Source of the DNA: Aurantiacibacter luteus
GTDB lineage: Bacteria; Pseudomonadota; Alphaproteobacteria; Sphingomonadales; Sphingomonadaceae
Reading direction: 5' to 3'
DNA length: 64,000 bases
Assembly (NCBI RefSeq): GCF_001010945.1
Contig: NZ_LBHB01000001.1
Coordinates: 930,001 to 994,000 of the forward strand
Part shown: in pieces, positions 56,902-64,000 of the stretch
How positions within the stretch are numbered: position 1 is the stretch's first letter
Layout: the number at the start of each line of letters is the position of its first letter
Translations under genes and position numbers: made by a program
Notes under the pieces: generated by a model
The model's input: the letters and a program-made list of their open reading frames with translations, nothing else
Databases searched by the model: none
What the model was told of the DNA's origin: nothing

Positions 56902-58077
56902 ATGAGCATCGCCCTTAGGCACAAGGTCCGTCGCCTCGCCGACTGCCACAACGTCGCCGATTTTCGTGCGCTGGCCCGTCGACGCCTGCCCTACCCCGTG
57001 TTCCACTATATCGACGGCGCGGCGGACGACGAAGTGACGAAGGATCGCAACACCGCGGCCTTCGACACCGTCGACCTCGTGCCCGACGTGCTCGCCGGTG
57101 CCGGTTCGCCGGACCTTTCCACCACGGTGATGGGCCGCCAGGTCGCCATGCCGCTGATGCTGAGCCCCACGGCGCTGCAACGCCTGTTCCACTGGCATGG
57201 CGAGCGCGCGGTCGCCGCCGTGGCCGAACGGCACAACCTGTGGTTCGGTGTGTCCAGCCTCTCGACCGTCGGCATCGAGGAGGTCGGCGCGCGATGGTCC
57301 GGCCCGAAGATGCTGCAATTCTACTACCACAAGGACCGCGGCCTCAACGCGGCGCTGGTGGAGCGGGCGCGGGCGGCCAAGTTCGATGCGCTGGCGCTGA
57401 CGGTCGATACCGTCGTTTCCGGCAACCGCGAGCGGTGCAAGCGCACCGGGTTCCAGACCCCGCCGCGCTTCACGCCCGCGAACCTCCTCAGCTACGCCAC
57501 GCACCCGGGCTGGGCGGCGAACTTCCTCTTTCGCGAGAAATTCGACCTGCCCAACCTTTCCACCCATGTCGCGGCGGGATCGGGGCAGTCGATTTCCATC
57601 CAGGACTACTTCAATTCGATGCTCGACCCGGGGCTGGACTGGCAGGCGGCGGAAAAGTTGCGGAGCGACTGGGGCGGCACCTTCTGCCTCAAGGGCATCA
57701 TGTCGGTCGGCGACGCGCGCCGCGCGGCGGACATCGGAGCGGATGCGATCATGGTCTCCAACCACGGCGGCCGCCAGCTCGACGGCAGCCGCGCGCCCTT
57801 CGACCAGCTGGCCGAGATCGTCGATGCCGTGGGCGACCGGGTCGAGGTCATCCTCGACGGCGGGGTGCGGCGCGGCACGCACGTGGTCAAGGCGCTGAGC
57901 CTTGGCGCGAGGGCAGTCAGCGGCGGGCGGCTCTACCTTTACGCGCTGGCCGCCGCGGGCGAGCCGGGGGTGGAGCGCGCCGTCGACCTGCTCGAGGCCG
58001 AGATAACCCGCGCGATGCAGCTGATGGGCAAGCGAAGCCTTGCCGATCTCTCGCGCGAAAACCTGCGCTTTCGCTGA
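56902..58077 (+). CDS. lldD: FMN-dependent alpha-hydroxy acid dehydrogenase (L-lactate dehydrogenase-like)
   Basis: This flavoenzyme oxidises an L-2-hydroxy acid, probably L-lactate, and passes electrons to the respiratory chain. The 391-residue product has the TIM-barrel hallmarks MPLMLSPTALQRLFHWHGE, QFYYHKDRGLNAALVERA, LALTVDTVVSGNRERC, FCLKGIMSVGDARRA and the active-site SNHGGRQLDGSRAP, followed by VILDGGVRRGTHVVKALSLG. The ATG at 56902 is preferred; the earlier one at 56848 lies inside the blaI promoter. Glycolate or mandelate oxidase activity is also possible within the family. Confidence 0.87.
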   Translation: MSIALRHKVRRLADCHNVADFRALARRRLPYPVFHYIDGAADDEVTKDRNTAAFDTVDLVPDVLAGAGSPDLSTTVMGRQVAMPLMLSPTALQRLFHWHGERAVAAVAERHNLWFGVSSLSTVGIEEVGARWSGPKMLQFYYHKDRGLNAALVERARAAKFDALALTVDTVVSGNRERCKRTGFQTPPRFTPANLLSYATHPGWAANFLFREKFDLPNLSTHVAAGSGQSISIQDYFNSMLDPGLDWQAAEKLRSDWGGTFCLKGIMSVGDARRAADIGADAIMVSNHGGRQLDGSRAPFDQLAEIVDAVGDRVEVILDGGVRRGTHVVKALSLGARAVSGGRLYLYALAAAGEPGVERAVDLLEAEITRAMQLMGKRSLADLSRENLRFR

Positions 58078-58118
58078 AACCCTGCGGAACGGCGGTGGGC
58101 CGGAGCGGTTGACCGGCC

Positions 58119-58676
58119 ATGAGCTTTTCCAAGAACGACATCCTTACCTGGCCGCAGATCCGGCTGATCGGCAGCGTGGACGAGGCGATGTATGCCGAAT
58201 TTCGCAACCAGCTCGGCGCCGCGCCGACAGACCAGCCGCTGCTCGTCGCCATCACCACGCTCGGCGGCAACCCCGAGGTCGCCCGCGCGATGGCCGACGA
58301 CGTGCGGCTGCTGCGCGAATGCGGGCGCGACATCTGCTTTCTCGGCAAGGCGGCGGTCTATTCCGCGGGTGCGACCTTCATGGCGGGCTTTCCGGTCTCG
58401 CACCGCTTCATGACCAAGGATACCAGCCTGCTGCTGCACGAGCGGCAGATTTCCAAGACCATCGAGCTTTCCGGCCCGCTGCGCAGCTGCACCGCGCAGC
58501 TCAAGGCCGCACTGAACGAGATCGAGCAATCGATCGCCATCGAGGAGCAGGGCTTCCGCCAGATCGTCGAGGGCAGCCAGGTCAGCTTCGAGCAGGTGCG
58601 CGAAAAGGCTCCGAGCAACTGGTATCTCTCGTGCCGGGAAGCGAAGGAGCTGGGCCTGATCGCCGAGGTGATCTGA
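58119..58676 (+). CDS. ClpP-like protease/crotonase-fold protein with altered triad
   Basis: The 185-residue protein matches the ClpP (S14) fold: IRLIGSVDEAMYAEFRNQL, ITTLGGNPEVARAMADDVRL, the nucleophile S82 in AAVYSAGATFMAGFP and H107 in SLLLHERQ. The third triad position, normally Asp in an R-D-x-F-L/M-S context of ClpP, aligns with N167 in PSNWYLSCREAKELGL. The protein is shorter in its handle-to-tail region and not next to clpX or tig. It is therefore a paralogue with an uncertain or altered activity, not the housekeeping ClpP. It follows the lldD-like gene by 41 nt, perhaps in one operon. Confidence 0.8.
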   Translation: MSFSKNDILTWPQIRLIGSVDEAMYAEFRNQLGAAPTDQPLLVAITTLGGNPEVARAMADDVRLLRECGRDICFLGKAAVYSAGATFMAGFPVSHRFMTKDTSLLLHERQISKTIELSGPLRSCTAQLKAALNEIEQSIAIEEQGFRQIVEGSQVSFEQVREKAPSNWYLSCREAKELGLIAEVI

Positions 58677-58706
58677 CCCAGCTCCCTTTTCGCATCTGGC
58701 ACAGCG

Positions 58707-60113
58707 TCAGTCGGCGAGAGCCTCGTCCGCCCTGTCGCCGCCCACCGCCGACCAGTCGACCCGGCGGGTGGCATACATCACGCCCGCCAGCGCGGCGAAG
58801 AGCAGCAGCGCGCCGATCACCAGCGACCAGGTCTCCATGCTCAGGAGGACGAACAGGACGGCATAAAGGCCCGCCAGCATCGCGCCGATGAAGCCCGCGC
58901 GCCGCCATGTGCCCAGCACCGCGGCGCTGTAGGCCGTCAGAAGGCCGATGATCGCGGCGGCTGCCACCACGTAGGCGAACGCGAAGCCGATCACCTCGGC
59001 AAAGGCCAGCAGCAGCACAAAGAACAGCACCAGCCCCGCGCCCGTCAGCAGGTATTCCGCCGTCGCCACCCGCGCCCCGCCGACCACGTCGAACATCAGG
59101 AAGGCGGCAAAGGTGAAGCCGATGAACAGGAAGCCGTATTTCACCGCGCGATTGACCTGGCTGTAGAGATCGACCGGGTCGGTCAGGCCGATGGTGGCGA
59201 TGGTCGCGGGGTTATCGCCGCGCCGCTCGTCGTAGGCGGGCTCCATGTCGTTAGGCACCTCCATGCCATCTGCGACGGGCGCGCCGACATCGCGCGTCTC
59301 GATCAGCCGCCGCCCGAGTGCGAGGTTGGTGATGCCGGCGTAGGTGGCGGTAAAACCGTCGCCGGAGATGGCGCGCTCGTCGGGCAGGAAGCTGCCGGTG
59401 AAGCTGGGGTGCGGCCAGGACGAGGTGACGCGCCATTGCGTCTGCCCGCCGCGCGGCACCAGAGCCAGCGAATGGCTGCCGCGCAGGCCGTAGCGCCAGC
59501 CGACGGTCAGCGGCGCCGTGCCGTCCCACGTCACCGGGGCCGAGAAGCCGCGCCCATCGGTCGCCGCCGGGCCGTTGCCGGGGCTGAGCGCGACCGGCCG
59601 GCCGTTGGCGGTGACGCTCGCCGCCTGGTTGAGCCCGCGCGGGTCGGACACGCCGAAGCGCAGCTCCGCCCGGTCAAGCTGCAGCGCCCCGCGCGCGATG
59701 CCGAGGCGGGCGAGATCGTCGGTGAGGGCAAATCGCGCCGTGCCCTGCATCGTGCCTTCGTAGACCACGCTTTCATAGATGGCGTAGCCCTTGCGGTCGG
59801 GATCGATCGTCGTCTCGACCTGCTGCGCGGTCGGCGACACGAACAGCTCGCGGCGCACCTGGCGGCGGCGTTCGCGCTGCTCGCCGCCCACCTCCTCGTA
59901 CTCGACCGAGGTATCGCTGTAGGGCACGACCAGCACCGGCCCGGTGACGACCTGCGCCCCGCCCCAGCCGCGCGTGATCTGCGCCTCGGCCTGCCGCGAC
60001 TGGCTCTCGCGGTCGTAGACGAGGCCATAGACCATCAACAGCGGCACCATCAGCACCGCCGCCACGAGCCCCACCATCACCAGCTTCATCCCTGCCGTTC
60101 GCTCGCGGGCCAT
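58707..60113 (-). CDS. creD: Inner-membrane protein CreD
   Basis: CreD is an envelope protein linked in other bacteria to the CreBC system and beta-lactam or colicin response; its molecular role is unknown. The 468-residue product starts MARERTAGMKLVMVGLVAAV, with one N-terminal membrane segment. A large periplasmic domain (about 35-330; YESVVYEGTMQGTARFALT, SGDGFTATYAGITNLALGR) follows, then five or six membrane helices (VKYGFLFIGFTFAAFLMFDV, EYLLTGAGLVLFFVLLLAFA). AGGAG lies 8 nt before the ATG. No creB/creC is present in the window. The region upstream holds a regular repeat array at 60136-60216. Confidence 0.9.
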   Translation of the reverse strand: MARERTAGMKLVMVGLVAAVLMVPLLMVYGLVYDRESQSRQAEAQITRGWGGAQVVTGPVLVVPYSDTSVEYEEVGGEQRERRRQVRRELFVSPTAQQVETTIDPDRKGYAIYESVVYEGTMQGTARFALTDDLARLGIARGALQLDRAELRFGVSDPRGLNQAASVTANGRPVALSPGNGPAATDGRGFSAPVTWDGTAPLTVGWRYGLRGSHSLALVPRGGQTQWRVTSSWPHPSFTGSFLPDERAISGDGFTATYAGITNLALGRRLIETRDVGAPVADGMEVPNDMEPAYDERRGDNPATIATIGLTDPVDLYSQVNRAVKYGFLFIGFTFAAFLMFDVVGGARVATAEYLLTGAGLVLFFVLLLAFAEVIGFAFAYVVAAAAIIGLLTAYSAAVLGTWRRAGFIGAMLAGLYAVLFVLLSMETWSLVIGALLLFAALAGVMYATRRVDWSAVGGDRADEALAD

Positions 60114-60135
60114 CGTTTCGTCTCCTCATGTTGTG

Positions 60136-60216
60136 CGACGAAGCGTGCATTGTGAACGACGAATTGAATGAGCGATGAACCGTTGTTTTTGAGCGACGAA
60201 CCGATTGGCCGACGAA
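60136..60216 (-). repeat. Five TTCGTCG-type direct repeats with 21/16-nt alternation, upstream of creD
   Basis: On the plus strand CGACGAA, or CGATGAA in the third copy, starts at 60136, 60157, 60173, 60194 and 60210. Spacings are 21, 16, 21 and 16 nt, so the array is two and a half units of 37 bp. On the minus strand each reads TTC(G/A)TCG, often followed by TCA. The array ends 23 nt before the creD ATG. It may be a regulator-binding array or a mini-satellite. Confidence 0.7.
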
Positions 60217-60264
60217 GGCTTGCGGGTCATTGGCGATTCACCCGCCTCCCGGCACACTGTCGCC

Positions 60265-60876
60265 ATGCTGAAACGATTCGCCCTCGCCGCCCTTCTCGTC
60301 GCCACCCCGCTCGCCGCGCAGGAAGAGGCAGCGCCAGCCACGGTGGACGTCGTGCTCGAAACCACGATGGGCGACATCGTCATCGCGCTGGAAACCGGGC
60401 GCGCGCCGATCACCGCGGGCAATTTCCTGCGCTACGTGGACGAGGGACGCTTCGACGGGACTGTTTTCTCCCGCGCCCTGCCGCTCGACTGGGGCGAGCA
60501 GCCCAACGGCCTTATCCAGGGCGGAACGCAGTGGGATCCGGCGCGCGTGCTGCCCGGCATCGCGCACGAGCCGACGACGCAGACCGGGCTCAGCCACGTG
60601 CGCGGGGCGGTGTCGATGGCGATGGGCGATCCCGGCACGGCCAACGGCGACTTCTCGATCATGCTGGGCGACCAGACCGGACTGGACGCCAACCCCGAGG
60701 CCGACGACCCCGTCTGGCGCAACGGCTATGCCGTGTTCGGCCGTGTCGTGGAGGGGATGGACGTGGTCGCCGCCATCCACGCCGCCCCGGTCGACCCGGC
60801 GAAGGGCGAGGGATGGATGCGCGGGCAGATGCTCGCCGACCCGGTCGTCATCGTCGACGCCCACCGGATGGAGTAG
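60265..60876 (+). CDS. Periplasmic cyclophilin-type peptidyl-prolyl isomerase
   Basis: The 203-residue product has a Sec signal peptide (MLKRFALAALLVATPLAAQE) and a cyclophilin domain that should catalyse proline isomerisation during folding in the periplasm. Family segments are VVLETTMGDIVIALETGRAP, NFLRYVDEGRFDGTVFSRAL (the usual FHR is FSR), LIQGGTQWDP, RGAVSMAMGDPGTANGDFSI and YAVFGRVVEGMDVV. The arginine of the active-site FHRV motif is kept but the histidine is replaced, and the usual Q-x-F is DFSIM, so activity may be reduced. The ATG at 60265 is chosen for the signal peptide. Confidence 0.87.
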   Translation: MLKRFALAALLVATPLAAQEEAAPATVDVVLETTMGDIVIALETGRAPITAGNFLRYVDEGRFDGTVFSRALPLDWGEQPNGLIQGGTQWDPARVLPGIAHEPTTQTGLSHVRGAVSMAMGDPGTANGDFSIMLGDQTGLDANPEADDPVWRNGYAVFGRVVEGMDVVAAIHAAPVDPAKGEGWMRGQMLADPVVIVDAHRME

Positions 60877-60888
60877 GATAAGGCGGAG

Positions 60889-60903
60889 GCGGGGAATCCC
60901 CGC
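60889..60903. terminator. Hairpin between convergent genes, possible bidirectional terminator
   Basis: GCGGGG (60889-60894) and CCCCGC (60898-60903) form a perfect 6-bp GC stem around AAT. It sits in the 42-bp gap between the convergent cyclophilin and Wza-like genes. No T-run follows on either strand. Confidence 0.35.
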
Positions 60904-60918
60904 GCCCTGGCCCGGAAC

Positions 60919-61641
60919 CTATTGGAGAACCCGCTCCAGGATGACCAGCGGCGAACTGATGGCCGTAGCCAGCGACAGGATGTTCTCCAGCCGTCGGCGG
61001 CCCGGCGAATCGCCGACCATCACGATGTCGTTCGGGTAGACCGTGGGATCGGCGTAGTTGCCGCGTTGGATGCCTTGCAGATTGTAGACGCCGATGTAAC
61101 GCTCGCCGTCCACGGTGCGGAACACCAGCACCTCGTCGCGCTTGGCGTATTCGTCCAAGCCGCCGCCCATCGCCACCGCTTCCATGAGTGTGACCGGACC
61201 TTCTATGGGCAAGCGGCCGGGCGAGGACACCTCTCCGCCGACGGTAACGTACTGCTGCGCCCGGCCCTTCAACCGCACGGTGACATTGGGGTCGAGCACG
61301 TAGGACTGGCGCAGACGGCTCTCCAGCTCGCGCGCCAGTTCCTCGGGCGTGCGACCCACTGCATTGACCGCGCCGATGAGCGGGTAATCGAAGGTGCCGT
61401 TGGCACCCACCTGCACCTCGCGGCTGAGATCCTCGACACCAAACAGATCGACCTGCAGCACGTCGAGCGGGCGCAGCTGCGCATCGGTGACGCTGGGTGC
61501 CAGGTCGGCCACGCCGGGCGTAGGCAAATCGGACACGGTTGCCACCTGCGTGTTCGGCGCACCGCCGACCGGCGGGGTGGAGGCGCAGGCTGCGAGCAGC
61601 GAGACTGCCGCCATCGCGATGATCTTGCGGAAGTTGAGCAA
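60919..61641 (-). CDS. Polysaccharide export outer-membrane lipoprotein (Wza-like)
   Basis: This protein should form the outer-membrane channel for the Wzc-driven polysaccharide. From a TTG at 61641 (AAGG 9 nt before it) the product is 240 residues: MLNFRKIIAMAAVSLLAACA with lipobox LAAC (C19). The Poly_export domain follows (LRPLDVLQVDLFGVEDLSRE, VGANGTFDYPLIGAVNAVGR). One SLBB domain then contains QQYVTVGGEVSSPGRLPIEG and LMEAVAMGGGLDEYAKRDEV. E. coli Wza is longer (~380); this is the shorter form with fewer SLBB domains. An ATG at 61614 gives a signal peptide without basic residues, and one at 61767 has an unrelated N-terminus. It is ~32 kb from wzc. Confidence 0.85.
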   Translation of the reverse strand: MLNFRKIIAMAAVSLLAACASTPPVGGAPNTQVATVSDLPTPGVADLAPSVTDAQLRPLDVLQVDLFGVEDLSREVQVGANGTFDYPLIGAVNAVGRTPEELARELESRLRQSYVLDPNVTVRLKGRAQQYVTVGGEVSSPGRLPIEGPVTLMEAVAMGGGLDEYAKRDEVLVFRTVDGERYIGVYNLQGIQRGNYADPTVYPNDIVMVGDSPGRRRLENILSLATAISSPLVILERVLQ

Positions 61642-61855
61642 AGTCGGGACCCTTGATTGCTGCGCCGGACCGGTCAGCGGACCGGCGAGCGGACTGCCTA
61701 TGCACCTCGTGCGGATTTCGCAACCGGTAACGCACGGCGGTGGCTGCGAAATGAACGCCGCGCCCATTGCGCCAGCATCGCTCGAGGTTTTTGCGTGTGG
61801 GTGTCCTGCACGTTCGGCTCCTCGGCCGGAGAGAGCTGGACGTGGGCGATCCCTG

Positions 61856-62716
61856 TCAGCACACCTCGGCGGTGTTCTCCGGGATCGGGCCGGGCGGCAC
61901 GCGCGCCGGGTGCATCCAGAACGGGTCGCCGGTCAGCCGGTGGGTGGGCGCATAGGCCCGCGCCAGCAGCGCGTAGAGCGCGGGGTCGTAGGCGGCGAGA
62001 TCGTCGTGGTTCAGCACGCGGCGTCCGTCCACCACCACCAGCTTGTTGCTGTCGAACCAGAACTGCGTACCCTCGGCCCAGTATTCCTGCACCGTCGTCA
62101 TGGCGTATTCGTTGAACCACAACCGCTGTGCCCGCGCATCGGCATAGGCGGCCTCGACCTCGGCGTAGAGCGCCGGGTCCGCCGCCTGAATCGCAAAAAG
62201 CACGTTGTGGGCGAATTCGTGGACGAGGATCGTCTCGCCGTAATAGCGGCTGATCGGCAGGCCGAGCACGTCCTCCTCCGCCACCGCCGTTCGCTGCCCG
62301 CCGATCCCGCGCGCGCGGGCGTCCCAGTATTCGCGGTCGGTCAGGCGGCCGATGCGCTCGTCGTAATGGATGCGCTCGCAGCGGGTCAGGCGCGGATCGT
62401 CGCGCGCGGGCTTCCTCCAGCCGGCGTTCTCCGGCAGGTCGAGCAGCGCTTCCTCCAAGCCGATGACCGAGACGGTGTAATCCTGCCGGACCAGCTGGGC
62501 GGCGAGGTCGGGGCGATGCGCGAGCATATCGGCGATCATCGCACGCGATGCCGTCAGCGCCTCGTCCGAAACGCGGGCGCTGGAGCGGATCGGGATGCCG
62601 GCGGCCTCGACCTGCTTGGTGTAGAAAGGCTCGTCGCCGCTGGCGGGCTGCACCGTGGCACAGCCCGCCAGCATGACGGCGGACGCGATACGGACTGCTG
62701 CGGCGCGAAGCCTCAA
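61856..62716 (-). CDS. Putative zinc-protease lipoprotein coupled to sdhA, TTG start
   Basis: The 286-residue product starts at a TTG (62716) that overlaps the sdhA stop as TTGA. It reads [20 protein letters not shown], a lipoprotein signal with lipobox MLAGC (C19). The mature part carries HEFAHN (166-171), an H-E-x-x-H zinc-binding motif with [14 protein letters not shown] context. A downstream [15 protein letters not shown] region may supply the third ligand. I know similar conserved hypothetical proteins but no named activity. Coupling to sdhA is tight, yet an envelope lipoprotein has no obvious link to succinate oxidation. sdhB is not found beside it. Confidence 0.75.
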   Translation of the reverse strand: MRLRAAAVRIASAVMLAGCATVQPASGDEPFYTKQVEAAGIPIRSSARVSDEALTASRAMIADMLAHRPDLAAQLVRQDYTVSVIGLEEALLDLPENAGWRKPARDDPRLTRCERIHYDERIGRLTDREYWDARARGIGGQRTAVAEEDVLGLPISRYYGETILVHEFAHNVLFAIQAADPALYAEVEAAYADARAQRLWFNEYAMTTVQEYWAEGTQFWFDSNKLVVVDGRRVLNHDDLAAYDPALYALLARAYAPTHRLTGDPFWMHPARVPPGPIPENTAEVC

Positions 62717-64000
62717 TACACCCGCTTCTTGGGCTCGATGTAGCTCACGTCGTCCGTCAGCGTGTACTCGTGCACGGGACGGTAATCGATGGTGACCTTG
62801 CCGCCGTTGCCGCCCCAGCCCTCGAACCAGGCCACGGTGTGCTTCATCCACTCCGCATCGTTACGGTCGGGGAAGTCCTCGTGCGCGTGGGCGCCGCGGC
62901 TTTCCTTGCGGTTCTCGGCGCTTGCCATGGTGACGTTGGCCTGGGCCATGAGGTTGTCGAGCTCCAGCGTCTCGATCAGGTCGCTGTTCCAGATCAGCGA
63001 CTTGTCGGTGACGTGGATGTCCTCCATCCGCTTGTTGGTCGCCTCGAGCTGGCGCACGCCTTCGGCCATCAGCGCGCTGTCGCGGAAGACGGCGGCGTGC
63101 TTCTGCATGGTCTGCTGCATCTCGCGCCGGACCGCGGCGGTGGGCGAGCCTCCGCTCGCGTGGCGGAAATGGTCGAGCCGGCCGAGCGCGAAATCGGCGC
63201 TGTCCTTGGCGAGCTCGGGCTGCGAGGCGCCGGATTTCACGATGTCGCGCAGGCGGTGCCCGGTCGCGCGGCCGAAGACCACGAGATCGATCAGCGAGTT
63301 GGAGCCGAGGCGGTTCGCCCCATGGACCGAGACGCAGGCCGCCTCGCCCACGGCGAACAGGCCGGGCACGACGTGGTCCGGATTGCCGTCCGGCCCCAGC
63401 GTCACGACCTCGCCGTGATAGTTACACGGGATGCCGCCCATGTTGTAGTGCACCGTCGGGGTGACGGGCAGCGGCTGGCGGGTGAGGTCCACGCCGGCGA
63501 AGATCTTGCCGCTCTCGGTGATGCCGGGCAGCCGCTGGGCCAGTACCGCCGGGTCGATGTGGTCGAGGTGGAGGTAGATGTGGTCCTTCTCCGGACCCAC
63601 GCCGCGCCCCTCGCGCATCTCCAGCGCCATCGAGCGGCTCACGACATCGCGGCTGGCGAGGTCCTTGGCGCTCGGCGCGTAGCGTTCCATGAACCGCTCG
63701 CCCTCGGAGTTGGTGAGGTATCCGCCCTCGCCCCGCGCGCCCTCGGTAATCAGCACGCCCGCGCCGTAGATGCCGGTTGGGTGGAACTGCACGAACTCCA
63801 TGTCCTGCATCGGCAGCCCGGCGCGCAGCACCATGCCGCCACCATCGCCGGTGCAGGTGTGCGCGCTCGTCGCGGTGAAGTAGCAGCGGCCGTAGCCGCC
63901 CGTCGCCAGCACCACGGCCTGCGCGCGGAAGCGGTGGATGGTGCCGTCGTCGAGGCACATGGCGATGACGCCGACGCAGCGGCGGTCCGCCCCCTCGCCC
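62713..64000 (-). CDS. sdhA: Succinate dehydrogenase flavoprotein subunit, N-terminus cut off
   Basis: SdhA oxidises succinate to fumarate at a covalently bound FAD in the membrane-attached complex II. About 429 C-terminal codons are visible; the N-terminal FAD-binding third lies past the right edge. Family segments are [81 protein letters not shown] and [20 protein letters not shown] with [12 protein letters not shown]. The C-terminus [10 protein letters not shown] and YIEPKKRVY are as in alphaproteobacterial SdhA. Its stop codon overlaps the TTG of the HEFAH lipoprotein gene. Confidence 0.95.
   Translation of the reverse strand, partial: GEGADRRCVGVIAMCLDDGTIHRFRAQAVVLATGGYGRCYFTATSAHTCTGDGGGMVLRAGLPMQDMEFVQFHPTGIYGAGVLITEGARGEGGYLTNSEGERFMERYAPSAKDLASRDVVSRSMALEMREGRGVGPEKDHIYLHLDHIDPAVLAQRLPGITESGKIFAGVDLTRQPLPVTPTVHYNMGGIPCNYHGEVVTLGPDGNPDHVVPGLFAVGEAACVSVHGANRLGSNSLIDLVVFGRATGHRLRDIVKSGASQPELAKDSADFALGRLDHFRHASGGSPTAAVRREMQQTMQKHAAVFRDSALMAEGVRQLEATNKRMEDIHVTDKSLIWNSDLIETLELDNLMAQANVTMASAENRKESRGAHAHEDFPDRNDAEWMKHTVAWFEGWGGNGGKVTIDYRPVHEYTLTDDVSYIEPKKRVY

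Noticed and set aside
61715-61752. 8-bp inverted repeat ATTTCGCA ... TGCGAAAT upstream of the Wza-like gene
   Set aside because: The 22-nt separation and lack of promoter elements make it weak; short inverted repeats of this size are expected by chance.

Overview
The window is GC-rich chromosomal DNA, apart from one AT-richer stretch near 16.5-19.6 kb. Gene content and protein character point to an alphaproteobacterium of the Sphingomonadales, most likely Erythrobacteraceae. Supporting this are a branched-chain 2-oxoacid dehydrogenase operon, a DUF2842 gene, 6S RNA between zapA and the 5-FTHF cyclo-ligase gene, many 4-nt ATGA/GTGA gene overlaps, and a TTCGACAAGCTCAGC-type dispersed repeat inside a gene. 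The assignment is inference; no rRNA is present.

Layout. 1-6.1 kb: the 3' part of the gene order is a truncated transketolase gene, then a small ORF with zapA, 6S RNA, the folate cyclo-ligase gene, a thioesterase/alcohol dehydrogenase pair, an Fpg-like glycosylase and tRNA-Asp. 6.2-9.9 kb: bkdA1-bkdA2-bkdB (E1 alpha, E1 beta, E2), with a palindrome placed exactly between the -35 and -10 of its promoter. 9.9-12.6 kb: thyA, a UDP-glucuronate epimerase-like gene, tRNA-Pro and a small secreted protein. 12.6-30.1 kb: a large envelope-polysaccharide region, mostly on the minus strand. It holds UDP-xylose synthase, glycosyltransferases, a carbamoyltransferase, a Wzy-like membrane protein, a TPR-like secreted protein, a Wzc-type tyrosine autokinase and an O-antigen ligase-like protein. 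Inside it lie an AT-rich insert carrying two glycosyltransferase genes and a decayed asnB plus glycosyltransferase pair. 30.3-34 kb: purF-SDR, a PilZ protein and a nucleotidyltransferase. 34.1-36.5 kb: wecB-wecC. 36.6-42.2 kb: serine hydrolase, cfa, photolyase, PAP2 phosphatase and a YdjM-like protein. 42.2-44.8 kb: another glycosyltransferase and an undecaprenyl-phosphate sugar transferase. 44.9-48 kb: korA-korB. 48-54.5 kb: rppH, a bdhA-guaB-GNAT-rsmB-like series, and a YpfJ-like zinc protease. 54.5-60.1 kb: a BlaI/BlaR1-type pair with a candidate operator, an lldD-like oxidase, a ClpP-like protein and creD. 60.2-64 kb: a secreted cyclophilin, a Wza-like export lipoprotein, an HEFAH lipoprotein coupled to sdhA, and sdhA itself, truncated by the window end.

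How it fits together. The polysaccharide genes can supply UDP-xylose, a UDP-uronic acid epimer and UDP-ManNAcA, start a lipid-linked unit, extend and carbamoylate it, polymerise it, and export it through Wzc/Wza. No Wzx flippase was recognised here, so at least one component must lie elsewhere. The main evolutionary signal is turnover of glycosyltransferases: an older GC-rich set is decaying (asnB and a GT4 start) while AT-richer GT4 genes sit nearby. I found no CRISPR array, intact transposase, phage or clearly new defence system. The least understood items are the TPR-like protein between wzc and the Wzy-like gene, the sdhA-coupled lipoprotein protease, the ClpP-like protein with an altered triad, and the BlaR1-like protein with a coiled-coil output domain.
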